DNA of 64,000 nt from NCBI GenBank assembly GCA_949126835.1, contig OX421495.1, positions 29,301,171 to 29,365,170 of the forward strand, in the 5' to 3' direction. Positions 26,701 through 64,000 of this stretch are shown one piece after another. This DNA is from Anisus vortex (taxonomy: Eukaryota > Mollusca > Gastropoda > Planorbidae). Made by a program: the position numbers and the translations under genes. Numbering within the stretch: position 1 is the stretch's first letter; each line of letters opens with the position of its first letter. Under the pieces are notes generated by a model that saw nothing but the letters and a program-made list of their open reading frames with translations, searched no databases and was not told where the DNA came from.

Positions 26701-29700
26701 AATATCAACTTTTTGTGGGTTTAGGTAGGTGATGGAGTGAAAATATGAGAGGGTTTTTATCGGCAAAACGTGCCAAGTTTCAGCTAGTCTAATTTAACTA
26801 ATTATGATGACAAGAAATGGGTCAATTTGCCTTTCGAAGATTTGCCAACCAGGAACTAGGATAGTCTTGAGAAGTTTAATAGAAATGATTTATACACATT
26901 TTGAACAAAGGGAAATGATACAATTTGATTGACCTTTTCAACTTCAACACCAACGTCAGTCAGTCAGTCAGTGCGGTAGACTTGATCGTTGGTCTCGTTG
27001 CAACCCGGCCCCCGCAACGGACGTCAAGGTTAGGAATATGAAAAAGTAATTATCCCACTTCTCGTCATCCTATGGAGCTGAAACTTGGCAGATGGAAGTT
27101 TCTTCAATGACAGTATTGTAGCTGCATCCGCCCAGCCCAACCCCTTAAAATCATTTTTTCCTGTATTTTTTCTCTACACTTTATGGTGCGAATCGATCAA
27201 ACGTTATTGAAACCTACAATGTAAAGCCGTCACGCCAGGAAACTGATCCATTTCCACCTGAGCTGCATATTAGAAAGTTGTTGAAAATTAAATGGTAAGA
27301 TAAAGTGCCAGGGATAGAGATGTGCTTGCACAAGCCGGCTTTCTAAGTATAGGCCTACATGATACAAGCAATGCTAAGCAAGGCGCAACCTAGGTGGGCT
27401 GGACTTGTGCGCATAGGCCTACCAGATGGACGGCTGCCAAAAAAAAGATACTTTGTAGAGAGCTGCAAAAAGGAAAGCGCTACTGAGGTGGACAAAGAAA
27501 CGCTTTTAAAAGACACAGGGCCTCTCTGAAAAATCTCAACATCGACTTCTACAACTGGGAGAGCTTTACCACTGATCGCTACCTCGTGGCCTAGCAAATC
27601 AAGACCGGAAAAGTGGAATACGAAAGACAGGAGTGATGCAACTCTCAAGTGGCACCAAAGAAAAAAAACATGGTAAATAGTTTACCCCCCCCCCCTCCTC
27701 GGATGAGAAAGATGCGCATTTTTGGCGCCGCCCCCCCCCCTCCGTGTGACAGACACTTCTGGGTTAGGATTGGTCTTGTCAGCCACATGCGAACCCACTC
27801 CCAGAGAAACTGATGACGCTGTTACAAGGATGGTCCTTATAAATCCTATTGACAAACAACATTGAACGCAACTAATGTATAATTTGAGCAACAATGTATA
27901 ATATGAGCAACTAATGTATAATATGAGCAACTAATGTATAATATGAGCAACTAATGTATAATATGAGCAACTAATGTATAATATGAGCAACTAATGTATA
28001 ATATGAGCAACTAATGTATAATATGAGCAACTAATGTATAATATGAGCAACTAATGTATAATATGAGCAACTAATGTATAATATGAGCAACTAATGTATA
28101 ATATGAGCAACTAATGTATAATATGAGCAACTAATGTATAATATGAGCAACTAATGTATAATATGAGCAACTAATGTATAATATGAGCAACTAATGTATA
28201 ATATGAGCAACTAATGTATAATATGAGCAACTAATGTATAATATGAGCAACTAATGTATAATATGAGCAACTAATGTATAATATGAGCAACTAATGTATA
28301 ATATGAGCAACTAATGTATAATATGAGCAACTAATGTATAATATGAGCAACTAATGTATAATATGAGCAACTAATGTATAATATGAGCAACTAATGTATA
28401 ATATGAGCAACTAATGTATAATATGAGCAACTAATGTATAATATGAGCAACTAATGTATAATATGAGCAACTAATGTATAATATGAGCAAACATGACACG
28501 ATACATTTTGACTTTCTTGGAGCGTTTATTTCTTTATATAGTTCATGTTTGTTTTGTTTATAATCACTGCCATCATAATAGCATTATAATTCGGCATTAA
28601 GGTTTTCAGTGATAGTTTATAAGATACTGCTACTTTATACATTTTCTTTTGAATTCATCTTACCTTGGTGGCAAAGGGAAAAATCTTCAAAAGTGTAATA
28701 CATAACAGATCTGCATATTTGTAGGAAAAGCTTTGTTTTTTAGGGATTGTTCAATGAAATTGAATGCTATGTACATGCTGGGACTATAGCAGTGGCCAGC
28801 CACTCTAGAAAAGATAGTGCTCTGATACTTGGACATAACGTGTTTTTTTGTTTCATAATTGAATTTGAAGAAATAAATTGTATTACGCAAGAAGTAATAC
28901 ATAAAGCATTCTTACTTGTACAAGCCTATTAATTCATCGCGATTGTTCACAAGTGGCATTTGTACATGAAATGGGTTTCCTGACCTAGTCAAGTGTACTA
29001 CTTATATTTAAAGAGTATCTATTTTGACATTTTTGTTTACTTTGAAGGCATGTGTGTTTAGTATTAATGCTAATGGAATACTTGCCTATCACTAACCATA
29101 GAGTACATAAGAAAGTATCCATTAAGTTATTAGTTTAGATCTACCGGTTACTTATGTTTCTGGTTTGTGTTCTATAAATAAACACAGTACTTCATTCCCT
29201 CAAGTTACATTACAACAGTGTGTTCTAGTTTCTTTAGAATTAGTACTCATTTAATATATTTAAATGATAAGTAAAGTACCCTTTGGACCAAATTGATCAT
29301 AGGGCTGCTGAAGCCACGGCATACTAGGTGATTGTGTGGCCAGTACAAAACACAGCTTCCTTTACCCCAACTAAGGTCAGGTACCCATCAAAGCTGGGTA
29401 GACTCAGGGACACCCTTCCAACCTGACAAAAAAAATCCTAGCCTACCCCAGTATCTTCGGTATGCTAGTCAAACGCACTGTCACTCTGCCACAATGTCCC
29501 ATATATTTAAATGATAGACAATATTAATGTTTTTTAACAACTATTTACTTGTAACTTCTAATATAAATCTGGTTATATATAAAATTGTGCCCTGTATTAT
29601 TTCAGGTAAAAATCTGGTTCCAGAATCGACGAGCCAGAGAACGTCGAGATAAAGGTGGAACACAGATCCAACAGCCAGCTGTACAGAAACCATTTCAACC

Positions 29701-29881
29701 ACTGACAATTCCAACAGTGTCCTGGTCGATTCCAGCAGCCTCCAACTATCACCACTACCAACAAACATTAGACTTTAGGTCAAGATATCTTGTCTCTTCA
29801 TTAGGCATGTACAACCCAACAGATGGAACAGCTAAACTCATGGCCAATGAAGATTGCACACAAGTCCAATTACCAATGTAA
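11579..29881 (+). CDS. Msx-related (NKL class) homeobox transcription factor, three exons
   Basis: Joined exons 11579-11879, 12874-13043 and 29606-29881 keep frame and give 248 residues. The order is an EH1 motif near residue 8 (FSIENILGL, a Groucho/TLE co-repressor docking motif in many homeoproteins), an Asp-rich run at about residues 40-58, a hexapeptide-like [14 protein letters not shown] just before the homeodomain, the homeodomain at about 111-170, and a Gln/Pro/Tyr-containing tail. The homeodomain resembles Msx proteins ([41 protein letters not shown]) with Q50 and N51 intact. Position 44 is Arg rather than the usual Gln, and the segment after helix 3 is RERRDKG rather than the Msx AKRLQ. 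Msxlx or a diverged Msx are the best candidates. The product should be a sequence-specific nuclear repressor. I do not assign a symbol because family level needs a tree. Confidence 0.88.
11880..12873 (+). other. Homeobox gene intron 1
   Basis: Phase-1 intron with donor GTAGGT and acceptor TTTAAATTCAG at 12863-12873. It contains three irregular copies of a repeat with core ATATAATTTAATTAGCATAT between about 12300 and 12560, plus short GTATATAGCAGAAG repeats. Confidence 0.8.
12874..13043 (+). CDS. Homeobox gene, exon 2 (homeodomain residues 1-44)
   Basis: Begins by completing an Arg codon split with exon 1. It then encodes a Lys-rich linker ([12 protein letters not shown]) and the homeodomain N-terminal arm, helices 1 and 2, ending at T-E-T-R before a consensus GTAAGT donor. 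The phase-0 break between homeodomain positions 44 and 45 is a common intron site in ANTP-class genes. Confidence 0.92.
13325..14811. repeat. Two-tier minisatellite: about five 83-bp units, then about 23 of 46 bp
   Basis: Up to about 13747 the unit is 83 bp: a 37-bp part (CAGTTTCTATTACTAACAAA...) plus a 46-bp part (CAACATCCAATCTATATTGG...). From there on only the 46-bp part is repeated, with almost no variation (single changes at 14185 and 14692). The homogeneity indicates recent expansion. The 83-bp units each carry TTTATTTCAG, which looks like a + strand splice acceptor inside the homeobox intron. Confidence 0.95.
14812..16970 (+). other. AT-rich intron sequence, little structure
   Basis: No exon or transposon coding sequence seen apart from one interspersed repeat copy at 15635-15945. 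A few short TTTATATGTATACTCATTAT repeats occur at 14925-14970. Confidence 0.5.
15635..15945 (+). repeat. Interspersed repeat, family R1 (copy 1 of 3)
   Basis: Aligns with 21969-22225 and 62501-62850. Shared blocks include GCTCCTTCTATA, GATTATTG.GTCCTACGC, TCGTGGTT.GAG, CAGGCAACC.ATTTCATGCC, GCCACTCGAGAA and ATGTATTATTACTAC. About 300 bp long, no coding capacity, most likely a SINE or non-autonomous element. The class is not determined. Confidence 0.7.
16971..17286. repeat. 13-bp minisatellite, GGTGGTGTCTATT x about 24
   Basis: Near-perfect tandem copies with only one obvious variant (GGTAGTG near 17197). Because 13 is not a multiple of three and the unit lacks stops, all three + frames stay open through it. 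These frames are not genes. Confidence 0.97.
17450..17742. repeat. GATA tetranucleotide microsatellite
   Basis: Long imperfect (GATA)n with GACA, GATG and TTTATAGATA interruptions. It gives Ser/Ile/Tyr-Leu open frames on the - strand that are simple-repeat translations. Confidence 0.97.
17743..18519. mobile_element. hAT-like non-autonomous element, TAGGGTTGCCAG ends
   Basis: Terminal inverted repeats TAGGGTTGCCAG (17743-17754) and CTGGCAACCCTA (18508-18519). Just inside the left end are GTCCGGCAAAAGGAGGACAT and related CCGG/GTCC motifs typical of hAT ends with GGGTTGCCAG termini. It is inserted in the GATA array, so no clear target duplication can be read. No transposase frame. Confidence 0.65.
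18520..21968 (+). other. Intron sequence with one SINE and a pyrimidine-rich tract
   Basis: No exon recognised. It holds a tRNA-like SINE head at 19404-19485, a G run at 19291-19304, a (GT)n/C-run patch at 20198-20232, and a strongly C/T-rich + strand at 20330-20520. The open frames over that last tract on both strands reflect its skewed composition. Confidence 0.5.
19404..19485 (+). repeat. tRNA-derived SINE head
   Basis: GGTGGCCGGGCCGCAGCGCG resembles a polymerase III A box region, and GAAGGTCCTGTGTTAAAATC a B box region at tRNA-like spacing. The copy is diverged and its 3' extent beyond about 19640 is unclear. Confidence 0.6.
21969..22225 (+). repeat. Interspersed repeat, family R1 (copy 2 of 3)
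   Basis: Matches 15635-15945 and 62501-62850 in blocks such as AAGATTACTG, TATCCGTGGTTTGA, CTGTTCAGGCAACCCATT and ATGTCCG. It is the most diverged of the three, and its 3' half is weak. Confidence 0.55.
22600..22985 (+). repeat. GC-rich interspersed repeat, family R2 (copy 1 of 2)
   Basis: About 385 bp align with 25985-26372, with shared blocks GTGTAAACCGCC, ACACCGGCGGGC, CGGTGCCTGGATGCC, GGCGAGCCACCAC, ATAATGATCCT, CTGCGG.AACCTTCCC and GGCACGCCACGCCTTCGG. GC content is well above the surroundings. Sequence continues to about 23280 with similar composition. It is possibly an untranslated region of a retroelement, but no reverse transcriptase is attached. Confidence 0.75.
23560..23645 (-). 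repeat. tRNA-derived SINE head
   Basis: On the - strand, GGTACGGTGGACGAGCGCGG followed by GAAGGTCCGGGTTCGAATTA resembles A and B boxes of a tRNA-derived SINE, close to the tRNA consensus at the B box (GGTTCGAAT). An A/T run lies just upstream. Confidence 0.6.
24229..24470 (-). pseudogene. Non-LTR retrotransposon fragment (RNase H/C-terminal region)
   Basis: An 80-codon - strand frame contains [20 protein letters not shown] followed by [10 protein letters not shown] and a DIRRKFYY...LFSKIKP tail. This is the pattern found after the RNase H domain of Jockey/I-like LINEs (gag-like C..C then H....C, 'SHILLEC'). Only the last part of the polyprotein is present, so it is a 5'-truncated copy. Confidence 0.7.
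24889..25231. repeat. 28-bp minisatellite, ACAAAGTTGGACATTATTTA core
   Basis: About twelve tandem copies with small indels (an extra AGGCT in one, an extra T in another). It begins just beyond the right end of the hAT-type element at 24868. The two + strand frames across it are repeat translations. Confidence 0.95.
25232..25984 (+). other. Intron sequence, no gene seen
   Basis: Contains a local duplication of CCAATAGATTAACTCATAG (25390 and 25430) around a C run. No coding or RNA feature recognised. Confidence 0.45.
25985..26372 (+). repeat. GC-rich interspersed repeat, family R2 (copy 2 of 2)
   Basis: Same orientation as 22600-22985 and aligned over nearly its whole length, with scattered substitutions and small indels. 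The open frames on either strand do not correspond between the two copies, which argues against coding. Confidence 0.75.
26373..27261 (+). other. Intron sequence, no gene seen
   Basis: AT-rich, with a short (GTCA)n patch at 26953-26972. It may include the upstream, unrecognisable part of the LINE fragment that follows. Confidence 0.4.
27262..27645 (+). pseudogene. Non-LTR retrotransposon reverse transcriptase C-terminal fragment
   Basis: Frames read [23 protein letters not shown], then [20 protein letters not shown], then further matches to the region after the reverse transcriptase domain of RTE/CR1-like LINEs (the 'RWAGHVxRMPDxRLPK' block and 'W...A.DR..W'). Stops and frameshifts separate the blocks, so the copy is dead and 5'-truncated. 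Confidence 0.75.
27869..28490. repeat. 20-bp minisatellite GCAACTAATGTATAATATGA x about 30
   Basis: Essentially perfect repetition over 600 bp; only the first two units differ. The uniformity implies very recent expansion or strong homogenisation. It begins shortly after two C runs at 27685-27740. Confidence 0.98.
28491..29292 (+). other. Intron sequence, no gene seen
   Basis: AT-rich. The open frames at 28687-28932 on both strands have no family resemblance. Confidence 0.45.
29293..29511 (-). repeat. tRNA-derived SINE
   Basis: On the - strand ATTGTGGCAGAGTGACAGTG resembles a polymerase III A box. The body reads TGGGTACCTGACCTTAGTTG and GTACTGGCCACACAATCACC, a layout I associate with a widespread gastropod SINE (from general knowledge, not checked). 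It ends about 95 bp before homeobox exon 3. Confidence 0.6.
29606..29881 (+). CDS. Homeobox gene, exon 3 (recognition helix and C-terminus)
   Basis: Starts phase 0 after TTATTTCAG with [17 protein letters not shown] (homeodomain positions 45 onward, W48, F49, Q50, N51, R53). It continues with a 74-residue tail containing [15 protein letters not shown] and a YHHYQQ stretch, to TAA at 29879. The tail has no second recognisable domain. Confidence 0.93.
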   Translation, partial: VKIWFQNRRARERRDKGGTQIQQPAVQKPFQPLTIPTVSWSIPAASNYHHYQQTLDFRSRYLVSSLGMYNPTDGTAKLMANEDCTQVQLPM

Positions 29882-30560
29882 TAAAACACCAAACAAAAAC
29901 ACAGTTGTATTGAACTCAAAAGGTTTACTAAAAAAAAAAACTACAAAAGTTCTGAAATTGAAGACAAACAAATATTGCTGAACAAAAAGAAAAAGCACAT
30001 TTTGTATGTAAACCAAACAGTATTTTGTTTCTTATTGACATCCAATAAATTGTTGTACAATTCAAACTGTTTCTTCATTTTATTCAAGGAATTGTAAACC
30101 ATATTGTATTAAAATAACAAAAGACATAAAAGTCCACACAATATTAAGCTAATTTAATTAATACAATTATTATAAGTTGTAAAGAAATCTGAACTTTAGA
30201 CTTAAAAGCTAAACTGTGTGCATCATATGAAGATATTGAGTCAACTATTTCAAGCATTAAACTCACAATAATAATAAAAAGTACAATATATATATCTTCA
30301 TTTTAATATTCATCAATAGAATGGATAGTTTCATCAATAAAGGTGAAATAATTCTACTACTACTTATATTTAAGAGTAAATTTTTAAATGTTATACTTTA
30401 TATGTAGAGCTAATATTAATTGAAAATACAATACAAATTATATAAATTTAGGAGAAAAAACATATCCCTTATATTAAGGTCAAACAAAGATTACTATAAA
30501 AAAATTTTTATCCACAATAGGACATTAATAAGAAGTAAAATAAATCTCTTTTATCTCTTT
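29882..30560. other. Homeobox 3' UTR and spacer between the convergent genes
   Basis: AT-rich, with no further coding sequence. The homeobox 3' UTR probably occupies the first 180 bp; the rest separates it from the dynein 3' end. Confidence 0.6.
30044..30049 (+). promoter_or_regulatory. Poly(A) signal AATAAA of the homeobox gene
   Basis: First AATAAA downstream of the stop, 163 bp after it, followed by T/GT-rich sequence (TTGTTGTAC, GTTTCTTCATTTTATT). It would end the transcript well before the convergent dynein 3' UTR. Confidence 0.6.
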
Positions 30561-30569
30561 TGAAAAATT

Positions 30570-30857
30570 AAACATAGAAATATTTATTACTTCAAAAAAA
30601 TGAATCATAGCATTATTTATTACTTCAAAAAAATGTATCATAGAAATATTTATTACTTCAAAAAAATGAATCATAGAAATATTTATTACTTCAAAAAAAT
30701 GTATCATAGAAATATTTATTACTTCAAAAAAATGTATCATAGAAATATTTATTACTTCAAAAAAATGAATCATAGAAATATTTATTACTTCAAAAAAATG
30801 TATCATAGAAATATTTATTACTTCAAAAAATGTATCAGAAATATTTATTACTTCAAT
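30570..30857 (-). repeat. 33-bp minisatellite in the dynein 3' UTR carrying nine AATAAA hexamers
   Basis: About eight and a half copies of a unit whose - strand core is TGAAGTAATAAATATTTCTA. Every unit therefore supplies an AATAAA poly(A) hexamer on the dynein strand, the first about 50 nt after the stop codon. Open frames on both strands result from the period being a multiple of three. Confidence 0.9.
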
Positions 30858-30896
30858 GAAGTCTTGAAGAAAAGGTCATCAATTATTTGTCAGCAT

Positions 30897-62383
<31,487 letters not shown>

Positions 62384-62500
62384 CTGTAGAAAAAAAAAGG
62401 GAAACATTAGATTTCAATTATATCATGGTGACTAGACCTTACAATTCAACTCTACTAGTCAAAGTGCTTCATTTATTATCTTCTTATCTTATACATTACA

Positions 62501-62850
62501 GACGCTCCTTCTATAAAGAAGATTATTGTGTCCTACGCTCATCCGTGGTCCGAGTCTAGTCTTGCATTTTTATTAATGTTTTAAAAGATGTTAAGTTACT
62601 GGTTTTCCTGGTTTGTTCAGGCAACCCATTTCATGCCCGAATGCCACTCGAGAAGAAAGAGTACTTATATGCATTTGTTCTCGCATAAGGGACAAGGAAA
62701 GTGTTTTTGTCTTTATGTTTATCTGAGCTTTGCAACAGGTTGTTATTGGGTTGTATTTCTAAATTAGAGTGTAATGCCTTATGTATTATTACTACTTTAC
62801 TCTTGGCCCTTCTGTCCTCTAGTGTTTCTAGGTATAGTGATTTATTAAAC
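62501..62850 (+). repeat. Interspersed repeat, family R1 (copy 3 of 3)
   Basis: The best-preserved copy of the family also at 15635-15945 and 21969-22225, inserted antisense to dynein. It ends in GCCTTATGTATTATTACTAC and TCCTCTAGTGTTTCTAGG. Confidence 0.7.
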
Positions 62851-62955
62851 TTGGGATTAAAAAAGTTAAATGTTTAAAGGTGAACTAAAATGTTTAGTAG
62901 TCAAAAGTTACAGATCATTACAAGTATTAATGACTTATGTTTCCTCTAAATGCTC

Positions 62956-63131
62956 TGAAAGGCAAATGTTTTTTTTTGTTAGTGGCATCAACAATTAGAA
63001 CCCAGATAGGGTCATTATGTGAAATGAATGCCAAACTTACTATAGGACAGTTTAAAAACTAGACATGACTCAATAAAAAACATGCTAGTGGTAAGACTGT
63101 CCAGTTATTTCTTTTCATGGTGTGCATTTAA
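62956..63131. repeat. 175-bp duplicated segment (copy 2)
   Basis: Same orientation as 59855-60029 and almost base-identical from GAAAGGCAAATG to ATGGTGTGCATTTAA, apart from T-run length. Exon sequence is not included, so it is not an exon duplication. Confidence 0.8.
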
Positions 63132-64000
63132 GAATAAATTAATCTAAATGATAAATGTGTTTGTTTTCTTACCTTAATTTAATATATCTTGTTGAGAAAA
63201 TGTATTTTAATTATGCAATGTAATCCAAATGGTTTAGGTTAAGATGAGACTACATATAGTTGAAATATTTCACTTTGATCAGGGGACTTGGAGTCTGTTA
63301 ACACTTTAGGGCAAAATATAAAGTAGTCTCCCTTTCAGAACATGACGGTCCATGGGATAAGTGAAGCACAGTTCACACATTTCTGAAGGACAAGGCATAC
63401 CCAGCCATTTTTCCTAAACTAAGTAATATCAGGTATTTATCAGAGCAGGGTTGAGTTAGGTAAAACCTACAGTCCCAGGAAGATGGGGCTGAACCCAGGA
63501 CAACTGTGTTCTCTTCAGATAAAAATTATTGAGAAATTTTATGATAAATATCTATATATTACTTTTTCAGTTGAATTATCTAATTTGTATACAATAGTCA
63601 TTGGCCGTAATATCTAAATAAGTTGAAATATAAATGTCGGTTGCTCCAGTTTTCAGTATTAGTTGAGCTTAAAAAATTGTGTTTTCCAAAAATATTGTTC
63701 TAATGTCTTAACAATTGTAGTCCCTGTCATTTATTCATCGGTATATAGTTATCAACCTATTTCTTTATCTCAGTCTCAGACGCGCATATTGTCATCATGG
63801 TATATAGTTATCAACCTATTTCTTTATCTCAGTCTCAGGCACGCATATTGTCATCAAAATACAAAATTCCGTTGAACCCAGTATATATTTCTCATGGAAG
63901 GGTGTCTAGTCTATTTAAAGCACAAAAAAAAGGATTTGACCTTTCACCATAGTCCCGGGCAGAATATTTAATCCATGCTGAATAGTTGGATTATATTTCA

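Larger units (their letters stand above)
13044..29605 (+). other. Homeobox gene intron 2 (16.6 kb)
   Basis: Phase-0 intron from GTAAGT (13044) to the acceptor TATTATTTCAG at 29605. It carries at least five tandem arrays, two hAT-type elements, two LINE fragments, several SINEs and other repeats listed separately. No further coding exon of this gene is seen inside it; the frame and the homeodomain are complete without one. Confidence 0.85.
62384..64000 (-). other. DYNC1H1: Dynein intron continuing past the right edge
   Basis: I find no upstream dynein exon here. It holds the R1 repeat copy and the 175-bp duplicate listed separately, a SINE-like stretch around 63290-63525, and a direct repeat of GGTATATAGTTATCAACCTA at 63740 and 63799. 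Confidence 0.6.

Noticed and set aside
63290..64000. Possible upstream dynein exon near the right edge
   Set aside because: No frame matches the expected end of the microtubule-binding domain, and stops interrupt all - strand frames; the stretch at 63290-63525 looks SINE-like.

Overview
This is an AT-rich window of animal nuclear DNA, most likely from a mollusc and probably a gastropod. The reasons are two metazoan multi-exon genes, very long repeat-filled introns, short tRNA-derived SINEs and hAT/MITE elements of the kind seen in snails, and frequent use of the octamer TAGGCCTA. The lineage is an inference; no species can be named from the sequence alone. There are no operons, bacterial genes or CRISPR arrays.

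Two protein genes are present and point tail to tail. On the + strand a three-exon homeobox gene (11579-11879, 12874-13043, 29606-29881) encodes a 248-residue Msx-related (NKL class) transcription factor with an N-terminal EH1 repressor motif. Its second intron, 16.5 kb long, splits the homeodomain. On the - strand, 31 consecutive exons between 62383 and 30897 encode the C-terminal 1,285 residues of cytoplasmic dynein 1 heavy chain (DYNC1H1): end of the microtubule-binding domain, stalk helix CC2, AAA5, strut, AAA6 and C-terminal domain. The rest of that gene lies to the right, outside the window. All 30 splice junctions keep frame. About 1 kb separates the two stop codons.

Layout. 1-11000: intergenic, with two large minisatellites, a foldback element, a palindrome flanked by THAP-like exon copies, and a 2.75-kb long-inverted-repeat element. 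11000-30050: homeobox gene, whose introns hold several minisatellites, hAT-type elements, LINE fragments and SINEs. 30570-62400: dynein gene, whose introns hold ten separate minisatellites (one over 6 kb, one about 3 kb) and several DNA transposons, three of which share CAG...CTG ends and 6-bp target duplications. 62400-64000: dynein intron with repeats.

The most unusual signal is how the tandem arrays relate to dynein gene processing. One array repeats a 3' splice site about 34 times, including the first nine exon bases. One triplicates a 5' splice site exactly. One supplies nine AATAAA hexamers in the 3' UTR. Others begin within a few bases of splice sites.
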